Notes: generated by a model from the letters alone, not told the origin. Shown: positions 33,345 through 45,599, counted from the stretch's first letter. The stretch: 64,000 nucleotides of DNA from Ailurus styani (GCA_002007465.1 LNAC01000033.1:331204-395203), one strand, 5' to 3'. Program-made: numbers and translations.

Positions 33345-33613
33345 CCCTTCCTCCTCTCATCCTCAGGTCTTTACTCACACTGCTTCTGCCTCCTCTGAGC
33401 AATCCCTCCTGATGCCCCAGCCACATCTCTTTCTCTCCCCCATCATATTTGGTCCCTTTAGCTCTGTGATCTGCTTTGTATTTGAAATACCCATGGGTGC
33501 ATCTTTCCTCTCCCTCTACACTGTGAGTCATCATTAGGCATGATTTTGTCTATAACCCTATACAATATCTAGCACAGGGAGTAATGAATCTTTATTACAA
33601 TGCCTACCATTCT
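33345..33613 (+). mobile_element. L2 3' tail, copy B of a duplicated pair
   Basis: It aligns end to end with 30314-30584 ('tctttactcacactgcttct', 'cctctgagcaatccctcctg', 'ctataaccctatacaatatc', 'agcacagggagtaatgaatc'). The copies are in direct orientation about 3.0 kb apart. Confidence 0.7.
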
Positions 33614-33745
33614 CTACTCTCATTTTACACATGGTGAAATGAAGGCACAGAAATATGAAATAGCTTGCTCAGGGTCATACAGAGAAAAAGTGGCAGAACT
33701 AAGGTTTGAGCCCATGTCATCTGACTAGAGAGCCAGTGCTCTTGA
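33614..33745 (+). mobile_element. MIR3/L2-type relic
   Basis: 'attttacacatggtgaaatg' then 'agcttgctcagggtcataca' and 'agtggcagaactaaggtttg' match the common 'gaaactgaggcacagag' class. It is directly joined to L2 copy B and has no counterpart after copy A. Confidence 0.6.
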
Positions 33746-36700
33746 AGCCTTCCCAAGACTGGAGGGTATTTCTTGCTAGTGATTCCATACCTGCTGCTCT
33801 GTAATTTCTGTCTAATTCTATTTTGTAGAGGGATCTAAGTCAGTAGATGGGAGCTCTTTTTTTTTTTACGTCCTTTAAAATGTATTAAGACAGCGATGAT
33901 TATGTTTCCTCTGAATTTTCTTGTCTGTAGGTTAAATATATCTATTCTCTCAAGAGTTCCATAAGATGGGCTGTTTCTAGCTCCCTCACCATTTTGGTTA
34001 CCCTCTGCTGAACATCCTTAAGTTTGTGATAACTGTCATAGAAAGTGAAACATAGAAGTAAACACAATCCTTCAGGTGTGGTTCAAGCAGAGTACAGTGA
34101 AGGGAAGTTATGGCTCCCTGGTGGAGGTGGAGCTGCAGGCAGACCAAGCCTGCAGAAAATCCACTTAGAGGGAGACAAGAGCGATACTGGGTCAGAGAAG
34201 GAGACCGGGAACGGGGAGTTGGTAAAGCCTTAGGAAGGTACATTCCAGTAAAAGTCTGAAGCACCATGAAAACTGAGAGAAGAGGAAGTTTGAAGAAGCA
34301 AGAGGGTGGCTCGCATGGTGAAGTTGTGCAGAGGGGCTAAGGAGAATGAGAACTTAGAAGATGGATGAATCTGGGGACGTGCGTGCGAGGGCAGGTGGGA
34401 AGAAACGCGGGAGTTATGGAAGAGCAGGCAGTGAACAAGCAGGGTGACCGCCCTCTGTCCCTTCCCTGTTACACAATGAAAGGGAAGAGGACAGTGACTG
34501 TCACGAAGTGGAGCAGGCAACAAGGTCAAGGGAAGACTGTTTATATGCCCAGGAGATGGGGACAGGGGTGTATTCGATAGAGAGGAAAGAGTGAGTGAGA
34601 AGCTCGAGACTGAAGTTGTTGGAGACAGTGTAAGATGGAGGGAGTCACCCAGATGGAAGGTACAGGAGCAACTTGGGGGTAGAGACAGAACTATCAGAAG
34701 GTCTGAAGGTACAGAGGTGGGGGCTTGTAACCCTCATCTGGTGCCTCATGGTGTGCCAGCGTTTTCCATGTTCATTATTTCACTACATTGCTTACCAATC
34801 CTGGAAGGGAGGTGTTACTATTTCTAGTGTACATGTAAGACAACAGAGGTTCAAATAAGATAAATGGCTATCCCAACGTTGAAAAAAGCATCAAGTTTTC
34901 TGACTTCTAAACTCTTTTTCCCAAACTTTTGCCTGTAGCCTTTTTCACTGTGCACCAAGGAGTTCAGCAAGGAGTAAACCAAGTCTGTGCCCTAAAAGGG
35001 AAGCAAGAGAAGTGGGTTGTTGGGAAGAGTTCGAGGCTAAGGAGACTGAGAAGAATGAACACACAATTGTAGAAAAGAAGTCAATGTGAGATGAAGAAAC
35101 AGTTCATCTGGCAGCATCAAAAGCATCAAGGGAGACAGCCTAAGTTTACACGGTACCAAGGGAGCCCAGCTCCAATTTTCTCTTGTATTCTGAGAAATAA
35201 TAATCCATATGTTAACTTCATTAAGCTTAGATGAGTGCCATTGTATGAAAGAATCAGGAGGTGACTCAGGGCAGGCATTTTGCATGGCCAAAGAATGGGC
35301 AGAATGTACGAGACATACATGATGAATCAGGACAGCGGCTGTGCATGGCAGAATGAGCAACCAAAGAGTGAAGAGCCTGCACAGAAATCCAGGGATAAAA
35401 GGGGCTCATTAGACTGGGTAGTCTGAGAAGTTCCCTGCAGAGTGTTGAACCCATAATTAAATACACGTGCAAACCTGGTGGTGAAAGCAGCTACAGAACT
35501 AAGAAACCCTAGTGTTGAATGTTTTAGATAAAGTCAAGTTTTCTTACTACGTCTGAACCCTCCCCACCAGCCCCGAAGGGCTGGAAGAGGAAACATTTTG
35601 ACTTGGAGAAGGGACATGATCAGTCAACAGAGCAAAGAAATTCCCTATGAGATATCAAGTCAGGAGTCTACTGGAATATGATTCTGGAAGCGTAGACGAA
35701 CATCCTGACAATAAAGATGGGGAGAGAGGTTATGAAAGGAAGAAGGGATAAGATTTTATTACTGAGTAAGAAAGAATGAAGAAGAAAGAAGAGGTCAAAG
35801 ATGACTCTTGATCATTGTAAAATGGTAGCAACATTGCTGAAAAAAGAAAAATGGGAAGGGTCACAATTTATGAGGAGAAGGGAGCTTAAAAGAGCACAGG
35901 GATACCACAGTGAAGCCTTTTATAGGTATCTGGAATTGCAGAGTAAAGTTCCCAACAATGCTTGAGCCTAAGTGATGAAGATTTCATCTACATGGAAGAG
36001 GCATGTGACTCCTTGAGTATGGGCAGAGAGAAGAAGAGACATCATGGTCTGAGGTTTAGGTCACACCAAAGAGAGCATGATGAGCCACAGAACCATCTTC
36101 TAGAGTGTTCAGGAAGAAGCATTTCAGTTAAAAAGGGGACAATAATAGGAGATATTGGAGAAAGGGGCTGAAGACATCAAAACTTAGAGATGATACAGAG
36201 GTCCTTGGTGTTCTTGGGATTAGTACCTGGGACTGGGGGCGCAACGAGATTAATATTTGTGTGCACAAAGGGTGGCCTAAGGAAGATAGGTCTAGAGTTG
36301 GAGAGGAGGTCCAGAAGAGGAAGGACTCTGAATTTTTCTAGCAGAGAATACTTTTCCTTGGAAAAGAGAGTTATCAAGATTTGGAAATTCCTTAAAGTTC
36401 CTACTTCAGATTCATTAACAGAAAATGAGAGTGTCAGAAACTCTGAATTCTTTCAGAAAACTGCCAAACTCCCTTTGTTCTCAGAATACTGCTCTCAAGG
36501 TGCTGCAGGGTAAGACCAAGTGCCTGGAGGCCCAGGCTACAACTTTGAGGTTGCTAAAAACTGGCCTGAATGTCCTGGCACCACCTTGGCCTCTTAGCAG
36601 GTATCTAACTAGCTTCACCATTGTCCCCAAATCAATATACCACTGGAGGACTGTGGATCTAACTAGAACTTTATGGCAAATGCATAAGAGGAAATCCATT

Positions 36701-36944
36701 AGAACATATTTCCATTTGTGTACAAATGATACTTAAAGCTGCTTGCCTTTTTACGAGTTGAGAGAGTTTGACAGTTATTTGGAAGAACACCCACCCAGTT
36801 CTGCTAGAAATCTGGGCTCAGTCAGTGACAATGTTCTCTGAACCCCAACTGAACTGTGCGATCTGACCTACAAATGTACACATGAGGATGATGGGAGAAC
36901 ATTTTTGAAACTGTTCCTGCACATACACCTAGAGTCCCATTTGT
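33746..36944. other. Purine-rich sequence, unresolved
   Basis: About 3.2 kb, rich in 'aggaagagga'-type text on the + strand, with almost no clear gene signal. 34050-34730 and 35570-36130 have the look of an old internal retroelement or dispersed repeat ('gaggtcaaagatgactcttg'), but I cannot name it. 34745-34925 resembles a MIR/L2-type segment. Short frames carry no domain. Confidence 0.35.
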
Positions 36945-37020
36945 GTGGTGATAAAAGACTTTGAGTTGGCAAACGTGGGTTTGAGTCCTGGCAAGCTCAC
37001 TTACTTGCTTGCGAACTTGA
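36945..37020 (+). mobile_element. MIR fragment
   Basis: 'aaagactttgagttggcaaa' followed by 'gtgggtttgagtcctggcaa' and 'cttacttgct' is a MIR core fragment. Confidence 0.5.
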
Positions 37021-37146
37021 GCCTCGTTCAGACTTTCGAGCCAACTTCCAATCCGAGACCACCTCATGGTATTACGAGAATAAGATGAACCAATCAACTA
37101 AAGTGGACCACATGATATAAAAGCACTTATATATTATAAAGTGCTA

Positions 37147-37147
<1 letters not shown>

Positions 37148-37187
<40 letters not shown>

Positions 37188-37199
37188 GTTATTATTATT
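37148..37199. repeat. (ATT)n microsatellite
   Basis: About 17 ATT units with a single interruption (TTG near 37188). Confidence 0.95.
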
Positions 37200-37924
37200 G
37201 TAGTGCCAAGAAATGGTAAGGAAATCTTTCTTCAAGTTAGACTCGAGAGCCTAGAGTTTAATTTGACAATGACTTCCCCTGCTAGAGATTCTTCCTCATC
37301 TACCATTCTGAACTCAGTAATACATAGCAAGTCTCCATTTGCTAGTTAGCCTCAATCATTTTTAGCAGAGAAACTTCACAGCCCCATGCCCTCTAAAATA
37401 AATTTGGAACTAAGTCAGTAGGTTTGGAGAAGAGAGTTTGGTGAACTGAAACTAATAATTCATGTGGGGGCCTATGTCTCATTTTCTTATGGAATAATTC
37501 TAAGACTTGACTCACTTTGAACTGGAGCTATCAGAAAACATCCATGTGGCCTTAGTCTGGGAGAGCTACAAAACACATCCCCTGGGCCCATTCTAAATGC
37601 CAGGTACTTTTCCCACGCTTTCAAATACAAAATATAGTCCAATCCTTAATGCATCTTCTGGGTCGAAAGGACTATTCCCACTTAACAGATAAAATAAACT
37701 GATAAACTGATGAACAGATGAACTGAGGATAGGAAAAGACTAAAAATGTGCCCAAACAAGTGTCAGAGGAAGGATTTTAACCCTTTTCTTCAATTTCTGC
37801 ATTCTTTTCATTATACCACTCCTATGAAGAAGTCTTTGTAAACTAAATGAATTATTTGGGGCTCCTTCTCACAGTATTTTGATGTAAGAGCTTCACTGAA
37901 TCTTCTAGTCCATCATCAGGACTG
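37200..37924. other. Unique sequence with a MIR/L2-like patch
   Basis: 37590-37825 ('ctaaatgccaggtacttttc' and 'cccacttaacagataaaata') resembles a MIR3/L2-type relic. No gene was recognised. Confidence 0.4.
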
Positions 37925-39590
37925 AGAACGACACATTATCCCATGAAAAGGACTATGGAACCCAGAGGCAGATCCACATGTATATGGACACCGCTTAATT
38001 TAGAACACAACCAGCATTACAGATCAACAAGGAAATAATAGACTATTCAACAAGTCTTGCTGGGACAGTTGGTCAACCATAAAGAAAAACTAGATTGGAA
38101 TTTTACTTCACAGCATACACAAAATCAATTGAAACTTGCTTAATAATTTAAATGTGAAGAGTAAACTATAAAACTTTAGAAGAGGGAGCCTGGGTGGCTC
38201 AGTGGGTTAAAGCCTCTGCTTTCGGCTCAGGTCATGATCTCAGGGTCCTGGGTTCGAGGCCCACATCGGGCTCTCTGCTCAGCAGGGAGCCTGCTTCCCT
38301 CCCTCTCTCTGCCTGCCTCTCTGCCTCCTTGTGATCTCTCTCCCTCTGTGAAATAAATAAATAAAATCTTTAAAAAAAAATAAAAAATAAAAAAAAATAA
38401 AACTTTAGAAGAAAATTGGAAGGAATATCTTTATGACCCCGGGATAAGAAATACTTTTATTTTAAAAACACAACATAAAAAATAAAGCTCATAAAGAAAG
38501 GATTGTTAATTTTGACTGTGTTGAAATTAAGAACAAGGGTTCATCAAAATACACTATAAAGAAAATGAAGAAAACGAGCCACAAACTGGGAGAAAATATT
38601 TGCAACATATAATCAACAATAGATTTTCAGAACAAAATCTCTGAAAATCAGTGATAAAAAGACAATTTAATGGATATAGTCCAAAGAAATCATGAGTCCT
38701 CATTTCCCAGAAAGGAAAATACAAGTTACCAATAAACATACAAAATTCACTCAGTGTCACTGGTAATTGGAATATTAAAATTAAAACCACAATGAGAAAT
38801 GATTTCACACCCCAGCATTTAAAATTCTGATAATACCAAGTATTGGTGAAGAAGCAGACAAGCAAACTCTCATGCTGGTGGGAGTGTAAATTAACATGGC
38901 CACATTGGAAAACCATTCAACATCATCTAGTACATTTGAAGATATGCATACTCTGCAACCCTGAAGTTACTCTTAAGTATGTATCACAAATGAAACAAAC
39001 AAACAAAACCGAGGCACACACATGAAAACAAAACAAGAAAAAACTCTTGACCTGTGCAGCAAGAGACATTAAAAAGAATCTCCAGAGCAGAACAGCTACT
39101 CTAGAAAAATATACTGGAAGCAAATCAATAAAGCAAATGTTCATTAACAGGAAAATGGATAAATAACTCGTGGTAAGGTCCTACACGAGAATAGCATATA
39201 ACCATGAAAAGAAAGTATAGATGCGAACATCACACAGGAGCATCACAAACGTATTCTTGAACAAAATGAGAAAAAGCTAAACTGCACAAGAATACACCTA
39301 TTTCATGATACCGTTTATATAAAATGCAAAAATATGAAATAATGAACAATCTATTGTTCAGAACATAAATTTGAGGCCAACTGTAAAGAAAAGCAAAAGA
39401 TCTAGTGAGGCCAGGATTTGAGATAGTGGTTGCTTATGGTGGGAGGAAGGAGCCTGGGACCTCTAATGGCTCTACAGGTGATGTTCTATCTCTCAGGTAG
39501 AGTGGTCTTTATATTGCTGGTCATTATATCAGTCTTTACACCTTACGAATGCCATCTAGGTTGCATTGTATGAGTTTGGTAGAGGAACCA
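37925..39590 (+). mobile_element. L1M LINE-1, ORF2 3' end and 3' region
   Basis: It follows the L1 order over 1.6 kb: 'gctgggacagttggtcaacc', 'agattggaattttacttcac', 'tataaaactttagaagaaaa', 'gggagaaaatatttgcaaca', 'aaaaccacaatgagaaatga', 'catgctggtgggagtgtaaa' and 'ggaaaatggataaataactc', then a 'gatagtggttgcttatggtg' 3' region. Frames are broken by many stops. A CAN SINE (38184-38396) interrupts it at the 'aaactttagaag' step. The right limit is approximate. Confidence 0.85.
38184..38396 (+). mobile_element. CAN-type SINE inserted in the L1M
   Basis: It has 'gggagcctgggtggctcagt', 'cggctcaggtcatgatctca', 'ctgcctgcctctctgcctcc' and (AAATAA)n with a long A-rich tail. The perfect target-site duplication 'ataaaactttagaaga' is at 38168-38183 and from 38397. 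Confidence 0.97.
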
Positions 39591-40008
39591 GACGAGGAAA
39601 AGTAATAATTATAAATCAGAGTGAGCAGCCTTCTAGCACTCTGAGTACGGAGCAACACCGTACTAGCTCTAAGCTCCTCTTCTTGAAGTCTGGATGGCCA
39701 GCACCTGGCACAGCAACTGGAACACTCCAGTTGCATAAGAGTAACGTGGTGAGGGAATGAATAGGGGAAACTGATTGGGGGGATGGATGGCTGGACAGAT
39801 GGATGACGGAATGAGGTGGACAACTCAAAGCCTAAATAAGATGAAGGTAAATAATAGAGACTCCAGGGAGACTTAAGGGAAGAAGCGGAAGGCTAACAAG
39901 GGATCTGCAACCAGAACCTTCTTTCTCTTATCTCTTGAATGCACTCAATCAGAAGAAATTAGGATCCTCTGATTTAACATAAGCCTAATTGAACCTCTGT
40001 TCACTAAT
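39591..40008. other. Unique sequence
   Basis: It contains a short imperfect 'gatggatggctgg' run at about 39780-39805. No gene was recognised. Confidence 0.4.
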
Positions 40009-40023
40009 AAAGGAAAGACGACT

Positions 40024-40233
40024 GGGGCACCTGGGTGGCTCAGTCAGTTAAGCATTGGACTCTTGGTTTCAGCTCAGGTCATGATGTCAGGGTCATGAGA
40101 TCAAGCCCTGCGTTGGGCTCCGCACCCAGTGCAAGGTCTGCTTAAGATTCTCTTTCTCCCTCTCCCCCTGCCCCTTCTCCCACTCATGTGTGCTCTCTCT
40201 CTCTCAAATAAATAAATAAATCTTAAAAAAAAA
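40024..40233 (+). mobile_element. CAN-type SINE with target-site duplication
   Basis: It has the 'ggggcacctgggtggctcag' head, 'cagctcaggtcatgatgtca', 'gcttaagattctctttctcc', (AAATAA)n and poly-A. Direct repeats 'aaaggaaaga' are at 40009-40019 and from 40234. Confidence 0.95.
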
Positions 40234-40247
40234 AAAGGAAAGAGAAC

Positions 40248-42399
40248 CATGAATATACTGATTCAGCACAACTCTCCTGCCACCGAATCAGCTTGGAGAA
40301 TCGCCTCTTCTTTCTCAAACCCCCCCATGCCTTGCCCTGACCCAACCTCCCTGATCGAAGCTGATTCAGTCTCCGGGATGCACTTTGATTATGGACATTG
40401 TTTGCTAATTTGCAAGCTTGATGCCCTCTGGGCCCTTTGATGAAGGGAAATGTGTTTTATCTGTTAATCCTACACCTATTACAGCAGCTGGTAGATCACA
40501 GGTGCCAGACACACACTTCTTTTGAAAGAGACACTGGGAGGCGGACTATTAAAAATAGTGAATCTAAAGTCAACAACCTCAAAACTTGAATATTAATAGT
40601 TTGGCAGAGTAGGGATCTCAAAACCAGAAGAAAGGGCAAAAGTACAAAGTAGACTCTAGGCTGACTACAGCTAAGATGGAAAAAAGCAATTGAAACCGAG
40701 CCTGAAGTCTTGCTGAGGCCCCTGCTAAACCAAGCAAGGCTGATTCACAGAAGATACCTAACGGGCCACACACAGCCCAGGGGAGAAATTGGCTCCATAA
40801 AGTTTGGGCTGGGATATCTTTGGAAGATTAAATAAAAGTTAGCTTTGTGGAAATAAGACATTCGAGAGGAAATTTTCTTCTTTGGTCTCTATCCCTGGAA
40901 GATACATCAATGCATCATGGAAGGAACAGGCAGGACGCAGTCAGGAAGGGGTACAGAAATGCAGAGAGATGAATGAGGAGGGTGGAGAAGCCATCCACAG
41001 GGAAGTGTGAACCTTGGGTGGAATTAATTGTGCTTTTCATCACTTAGGGTCTTGTCTGCATCAATCCTATATGAATGCTGGTACAGTGGTCAAAACTCAG
41101 TTGAAACCCTCTAAGAGATACTGCTGGAAACTCTTCTTCTAAAAATCCATTCAAGTTGCTTTGTTTTGTTTATACATCAAATACTTGTTTGCATTCAAAT
41201 ATGAAAGCAAAACTTGAGGAAGAGACCAGGTTAGAACTCACAACCGGTTCTGATGCTGTCTTCCTTTTTGGGATGGTCTCAAATCTTGGCTAGTTCATCC
41301 TGATTGGTGAAAGCTCTTAGTTTCAGCTGCTGGATGAATGCGCAGCAACAGCAGCAGCAACCAAGCGGTTACGACCTGTTGACCACTCACTGTGTTGACA
41401 CTGCCTTAATCCATCCGCCTTTGTTATCCTTGTAATGGTCAAAATAGTGCCTTCGGGTCAGGATTATGGTCCCATTTTCTATATGAGAAAACTGAGTCTT
41501 GAGAGATAAAGTAGGCTGAACTGAGTGAGAGAGAAGAGGTTAATCTCCAGGGCCATCTGATTTCATCTCCTTCTAGTTGCTAGTCATAAAGACATCTCTA
41601 AGGAACACTGGGTTCTCTACAAGTATTTCTACTTTCTCTGAGGGCAAGGAACAACTGCTAATAGACCATGGGAAACTTGTGGGCAAAAGTTATCACAGAG
41701 ATGGGCGTCATGCAAGTCCATAGGTCTGCTGATTGAGTTTATTTGGAGACCACACAGAACATCGGGGCTTTGAGAATGTCAACCAAGGAAGATTTCCAAC
41801 TGCTAGTGGCCTTCTTCTTTACTTTTCCTCTTCCCTTCCTTCCACTTTTCCTTCCTTTCCTTTCCATCTGCCTTCCACCAAATAGACATTTCCAAGCACC
41901 TACTATGTACATGCTCTGGGCTAGGAGGTGGGATACAGAGATAAAGTAGCATGAACCCACACTCAGGGACCTTGGTGCCTAGATGTGGGAACAATGGCAG
42001 CACAGTGCAAGAGAGGCTACTCAAATAATTCCAAGGAAGAGTAGACAGATGGAGGTGAATCCAGCCACTTCTCTCTGTGTTCCAATCAGACCACAGGGCT
42101 ATGTTTTCAAATGGGAGAGAATTCTCAGATGCATCTAGCAGGCGAGGACAGGTCTTTAGATGAAGCAAGCCACACATTACCTAGAGGAAGGACCGTGAGA
42201 CCACACAAAGGAAGGACCATAGAGCCAGGGACAGAGAGGGGCCAGGAGAGAGGTAGACGATCTCCCCAAGTTCCAGGAAGAAGGGAAGGGGTTGGAGCCC
42301 CCAGGAAGTAACTCAGTGATCAGCAAAATTCCTCCCTGACCATTCACCAACCCCCACCGCTCCCACACTTGGCCCCTTGTCTTCCAAGGAAGACTTTGA
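40248..42399. other. Mostly unique sequence, no gene seen
   Basis: 41375-41570 looks like a MIR/L2-type segment ('cattttctatatgagaaaac', 'tgagtcttgagagataaagt'). A short CAG run (about 41345-41360) is present. No exon or domain was recognised. Confidence 0.4.
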
Positions 42400-43010
42400 C
42401 TTCTCTCTGTCCTTAATCTTGTAAACAGGAATGGGAAATATAAATCGCGTCTGTGCTAGAGAGCAGGACAGAGCCAGAGCCTGCCTGTCGAGTGGAGGGG
42501 AAGATCCATTCCAATATTTATTTATTATTATTATTTTGAGGAGAGGGGGGAAAAAAGCCAGAAATATTTCCAAAATGTCAACACTATTAAGGAAATCTGA
42601 ACACCTTAATCCATTTAAATGTCAGCTAGAACCAAGCGCGGGTTTTCAGGAGGGGAGAATGAGGAAGTAAGGAGGGGCAGAGGGAATTAATGCCAGATTC
42701 CACATAATCTATCAAAGTTTCTTTCTTTTCTTAATATATTAAATATTAAATGCTTCTTTGCATCTGAGTGAGAGAGGGGAGAGAGAGGGACCAGGGTGGA
42801 ACTCATAAATGCCTAGATAATTGGTTTTGAGGGTTTTTTTTTCTTCTTTCTTTCTTTCTTCTTGGCGGATTCTCAATTTCCCTATAAAAGAGAAAATTCA
42901 TTTCCAGCCGCTAATGTAATGTCAGCGTGCTGTTTACTAAGCATGGATGATGTATAGAGGGACACTACTTTCAGAGGACTACTTAATGATGCATAGAATT
43001 AAATCCTGAG
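42400..43010. promoter_or_regulatory. Possible conserved regulatory element cluster
   Basis: A low-repeat, AT-rich block with dense transcription-factor-like words: 'ccacataatctatcaaagtt', 'agggaattaatgccagattc', 'gtgctgtttactaagcatgg' (forkhead-like), and 'actacttaatgatgcataga' followed by 'attaaat' (homeodomain/POU-like). Neighbouring sequence lacks this density. Conservation is inferred, not shown. Confidence 0.3.
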
Positions 43011-43859
43011 CTCCTCAGCTGAGCCTCCTCCCTCCCTCCTGGTTCCCAGGCTCCCAGTGCATCTTGGGAGCGGCAGGGTTGGCATAACCTGTCTCCCTGG
43101 TTGCTAGAATTCTGGGGTCTCTGCTGAGAAAGCTTGACAAGAGCCCCTTATCCTCAGCAGACACATGTGCTCCTGGTGGAGCCCAGGATGAGCTCCTGGG
43201 CAGGGAAAAGCTGACGGACAAGGGGAGACATGGCTGCTCAGTGCTGAGGGGAACAGGAGAAGGGCGTTCATGGGAGGCATCAGGTGTGGGGTGTGGGGGG
43301 TATGGGGCATGTAGGGAGTGGGAGGGGGCAGGGCCAAGTTGGAGAGCCCTGGTAGGGAACGGGCTGACCACGAAGAGGTGGAGCTTCTCTGAGCTCGTCC
43401 TCTGCCCTCTGGAAACCACAACATTCAGCTGTCAAGGAAAATAGATGGGGGCAGTTCAGCTGCGTCCCCGGGGCCTGCGAGGCTGCCGTTGCCGGAGCAG
43501 CACCTTAGCCCTTCCCCCACACTAGTGTTGGTCAGCTCCTACAGCTCTCCCAGCAGGGCTGGACCGTCCCAGGTGGCCTGGCCTCCCCTGAGGGACAGCA
43601 CCCTGCCGTGAGCCTGCCTGGTCTCCTGCCCTGGGGAAGTGACCCAGACAGGCCACCCGAAGAAACCACTGGCTCTGGCTCGGCCACCGGCAATGGGGAG
43701 ACAAGGTAGGAAGGTAGCCCGGGGGGCCAGTCATGAGCTGAGGGGAGAGGGGGCAATTCGACTTCTCCAGGGTGGGCTGTGGGGAGGGTCACCAGACACG
43801 TGATCCCTTCTGAATCTCCTCCGAGGTGGCTTTGGCCGCCATCACCCCACTGAAGCTGA
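43011..43859. other. GC-rich unique sequence with a G-quadruplex cluster
   Basis: Overlapping frames on both strands (43015-43444, 43532-43978) have no domain. The G-run cluster at 43288-43333 is listed separately. Confidence 0.4.
43288..43333 (+). promoter_or_regulatory. G-quadruplex-prone cluster
   Basis: Seven runs of at least three G within 46 bp (43288, 43295, 43304, 43314, 43320, 43324, 43331), with loops of 1-6 bases. Several alternative quadruplexes are possible. Confidence 0.6.
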
Positions 43860-44400
43860 TCCCCCTTCTCCCCCTGAGGAAATTGGGTGGCCTCGTTTTC
43901 TTTGTTCTCCTGAGCATTTGATATCACTGACCACTCCCTCTTTCTGGAAACCCTCTGCTCCTTTGGCATCCTCAACACTGCTCCACTTCGGACAGCTCAT
44001 TGCTCTGTATCTCTCATAGGTACCTTTCGTTCCTCCACTCTGCACATGGTAGACTTTCCATGGGGGTCTTTCTTAATGGCTCATTCCTTCTCTGTTTTTT
44101 TTATCCTGCCTCCAGGCCAATCTCTCTAACCTAACCACCTCTGCGTAAGTACCCTGCTCTTGTGTCCCATTCAGTTTCACTGCCTTTTGCCAGCTGCCCT
44201 TCCCATAGCCCATTTCTGCCCATGCAACTGCCATTTGTCTGGGCTCCCGGATCAGAAGACACTAGTCATCATTTTCTCTTTTCTCATTTATCAAAGTTTT
44301 CACATGTCCCCTGGATTCTCTCTTTCCTACTCATCCCCTGACCTGACATCACCATGATCCAGCTCTTATGCCTGGAGTCCTGCCAAGGAGTCAAGTTTAA
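43860..44400 (+). mobile_element. Possible L2/CR1-clade LINE relic
   Basis: 'gatatcactgaccactccct' followed by 'tttctggaaaccctctgctc' and 'tttggcatcctcaacactgc' resembles a dispersed LINE segment with 'ctggaaacactctt...cttggcttcc' text. It is pyrimidine-rich throughout. Only partly convincing. Confidence 0.4.
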
Positions 44401-44949
44401 CCTGCCACCAGTCTAACCATGCCCATCCATCCTGAACTCGGAGGCCTGACTCATCTCCACAAAATCCCATTTCCACTAAGTCATTTCACAGGGACTGGTC
44501 ACCACCCACTCCGTTGTGTCCAGATGGTACCACACTGAGCAGATCCCTCTTCCAAGAAAAATCAAGGCTGAGGGGAGTACCATTAAGCACCAGTCAAAAC
44601 CAGCAGGAATCTCCAGGCAAAGGCTCCCATGGAAGAGCAGTGGAAGAAATCGAGAGTTTCTAACCTGGAGGAAGGGAGGCTAAAATTTTAAGCTTAATTT
44701 GAAAATCTGAAGAGCTCTACTCTACAGCCAAGGGAGAGATGCTGATGGACCCAGAGGGATGGCTCTGGAACCATGAAGAAATAAGCAGCCATATTTTGGT
44801 AGAACTTTCCATGGTCAGAGACATCTGAAGATGAAATTATCTGCTCCTGTCTCTAGATGTGTTCCAACAAAGAATGATGGTCATGTGTGAGGGTGTTACA
44901 AAAGAAATCCACACTAGGGGCTACTGAGTAAGAGCTTTCCTAGAAGGGC
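44401..44949. other. Unique sequence
   Basis: No gene or repeat was recognised. Confidence 0.35.
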
Positions 44950-45340
44950 TTTAAGGTTCCTCCTCCACACCACCTTCCCCCAACTTCAGAGGCCCTGTGT
45001 TATTCGACCTGACTCCAAGTCCCTCTTCATCTGGCCCCACCTCTGTATCCATCTTCTTTCCCAGTGTCCCAGCCTCTGTCTAGGTGGCCCAGAATCTCCA
45101 CTATCCCCACATGCTCAATGCAACTCTTTGCTCATGTGGCTTTCCTACAAAGAATGGTCTCTCACTGATCCTTCAGACCCACCTCCTACAGGAAGCCTGC
45201 CAGGTTTCTCTGCTCTCTCCCATCTTTGACTCACAGCCACTCAAACACATGATCCTGTACTGTGCTCCCCCTCCCCACCCTCAAAGTTTACTAAGTGTGA
45301 ATCACCCTGGCCTCCTGTAAAGAATCTCCATGCTCCTTCA
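44950..45340 (+). mobile_element. L2 LINE relic
   Basis: It has the L2 pattern 'catctggccccacctctgta', 'caatgcaactctttgctcat', 'gaatggtctctcactgatcc', 'ggaagcctgccaggtttctc' and a pyrimidine-rich 3' part. Confidence 0.55.
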
Positions 45341-45366
45341 GTCTCTCGGTATCTAACATTGACTCT

Positions 45367-45370
<4 letters not shown>

Positions 45371-45422
<52 letters not shown>
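45371..45422. repeat. (CA)26 microsatellite
   Basis: 52 bp of uninterrupted CA. A perfect array of this length is usually polymorphic. Confidence 0.98.
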
Positions 45423-45425
<3 letters not shown>

Positions 45426-45519
45426 GCCATCTACAAGTCCTTGATCAGTTGATTGATTAAACACCTTTCATAGACATTTTCCCTGCCCACCTTAAGCCTT
45501 GCTTTGTTCCAGTTACGTG

Positions 45520-45599
45520 GAGAGTCTGCTTCTCTCTCTGACCGTCTCCCCTCTCATGCTCTCTCTCTCAAATAAATAAATAAAATATTTTCTTAAAAA
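45520..45599 (+). mobile_element. 5'-truncated CAN-type SINE
   Basis: Only the 3' half is present: 'gagagtctgcttctctctct', 'catgctctctctctcaaata', 'aataaataaaatattttctt' and poly-A. The tRNA-like head is missing. No target-site duplication was found. Confidence 0.85.
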
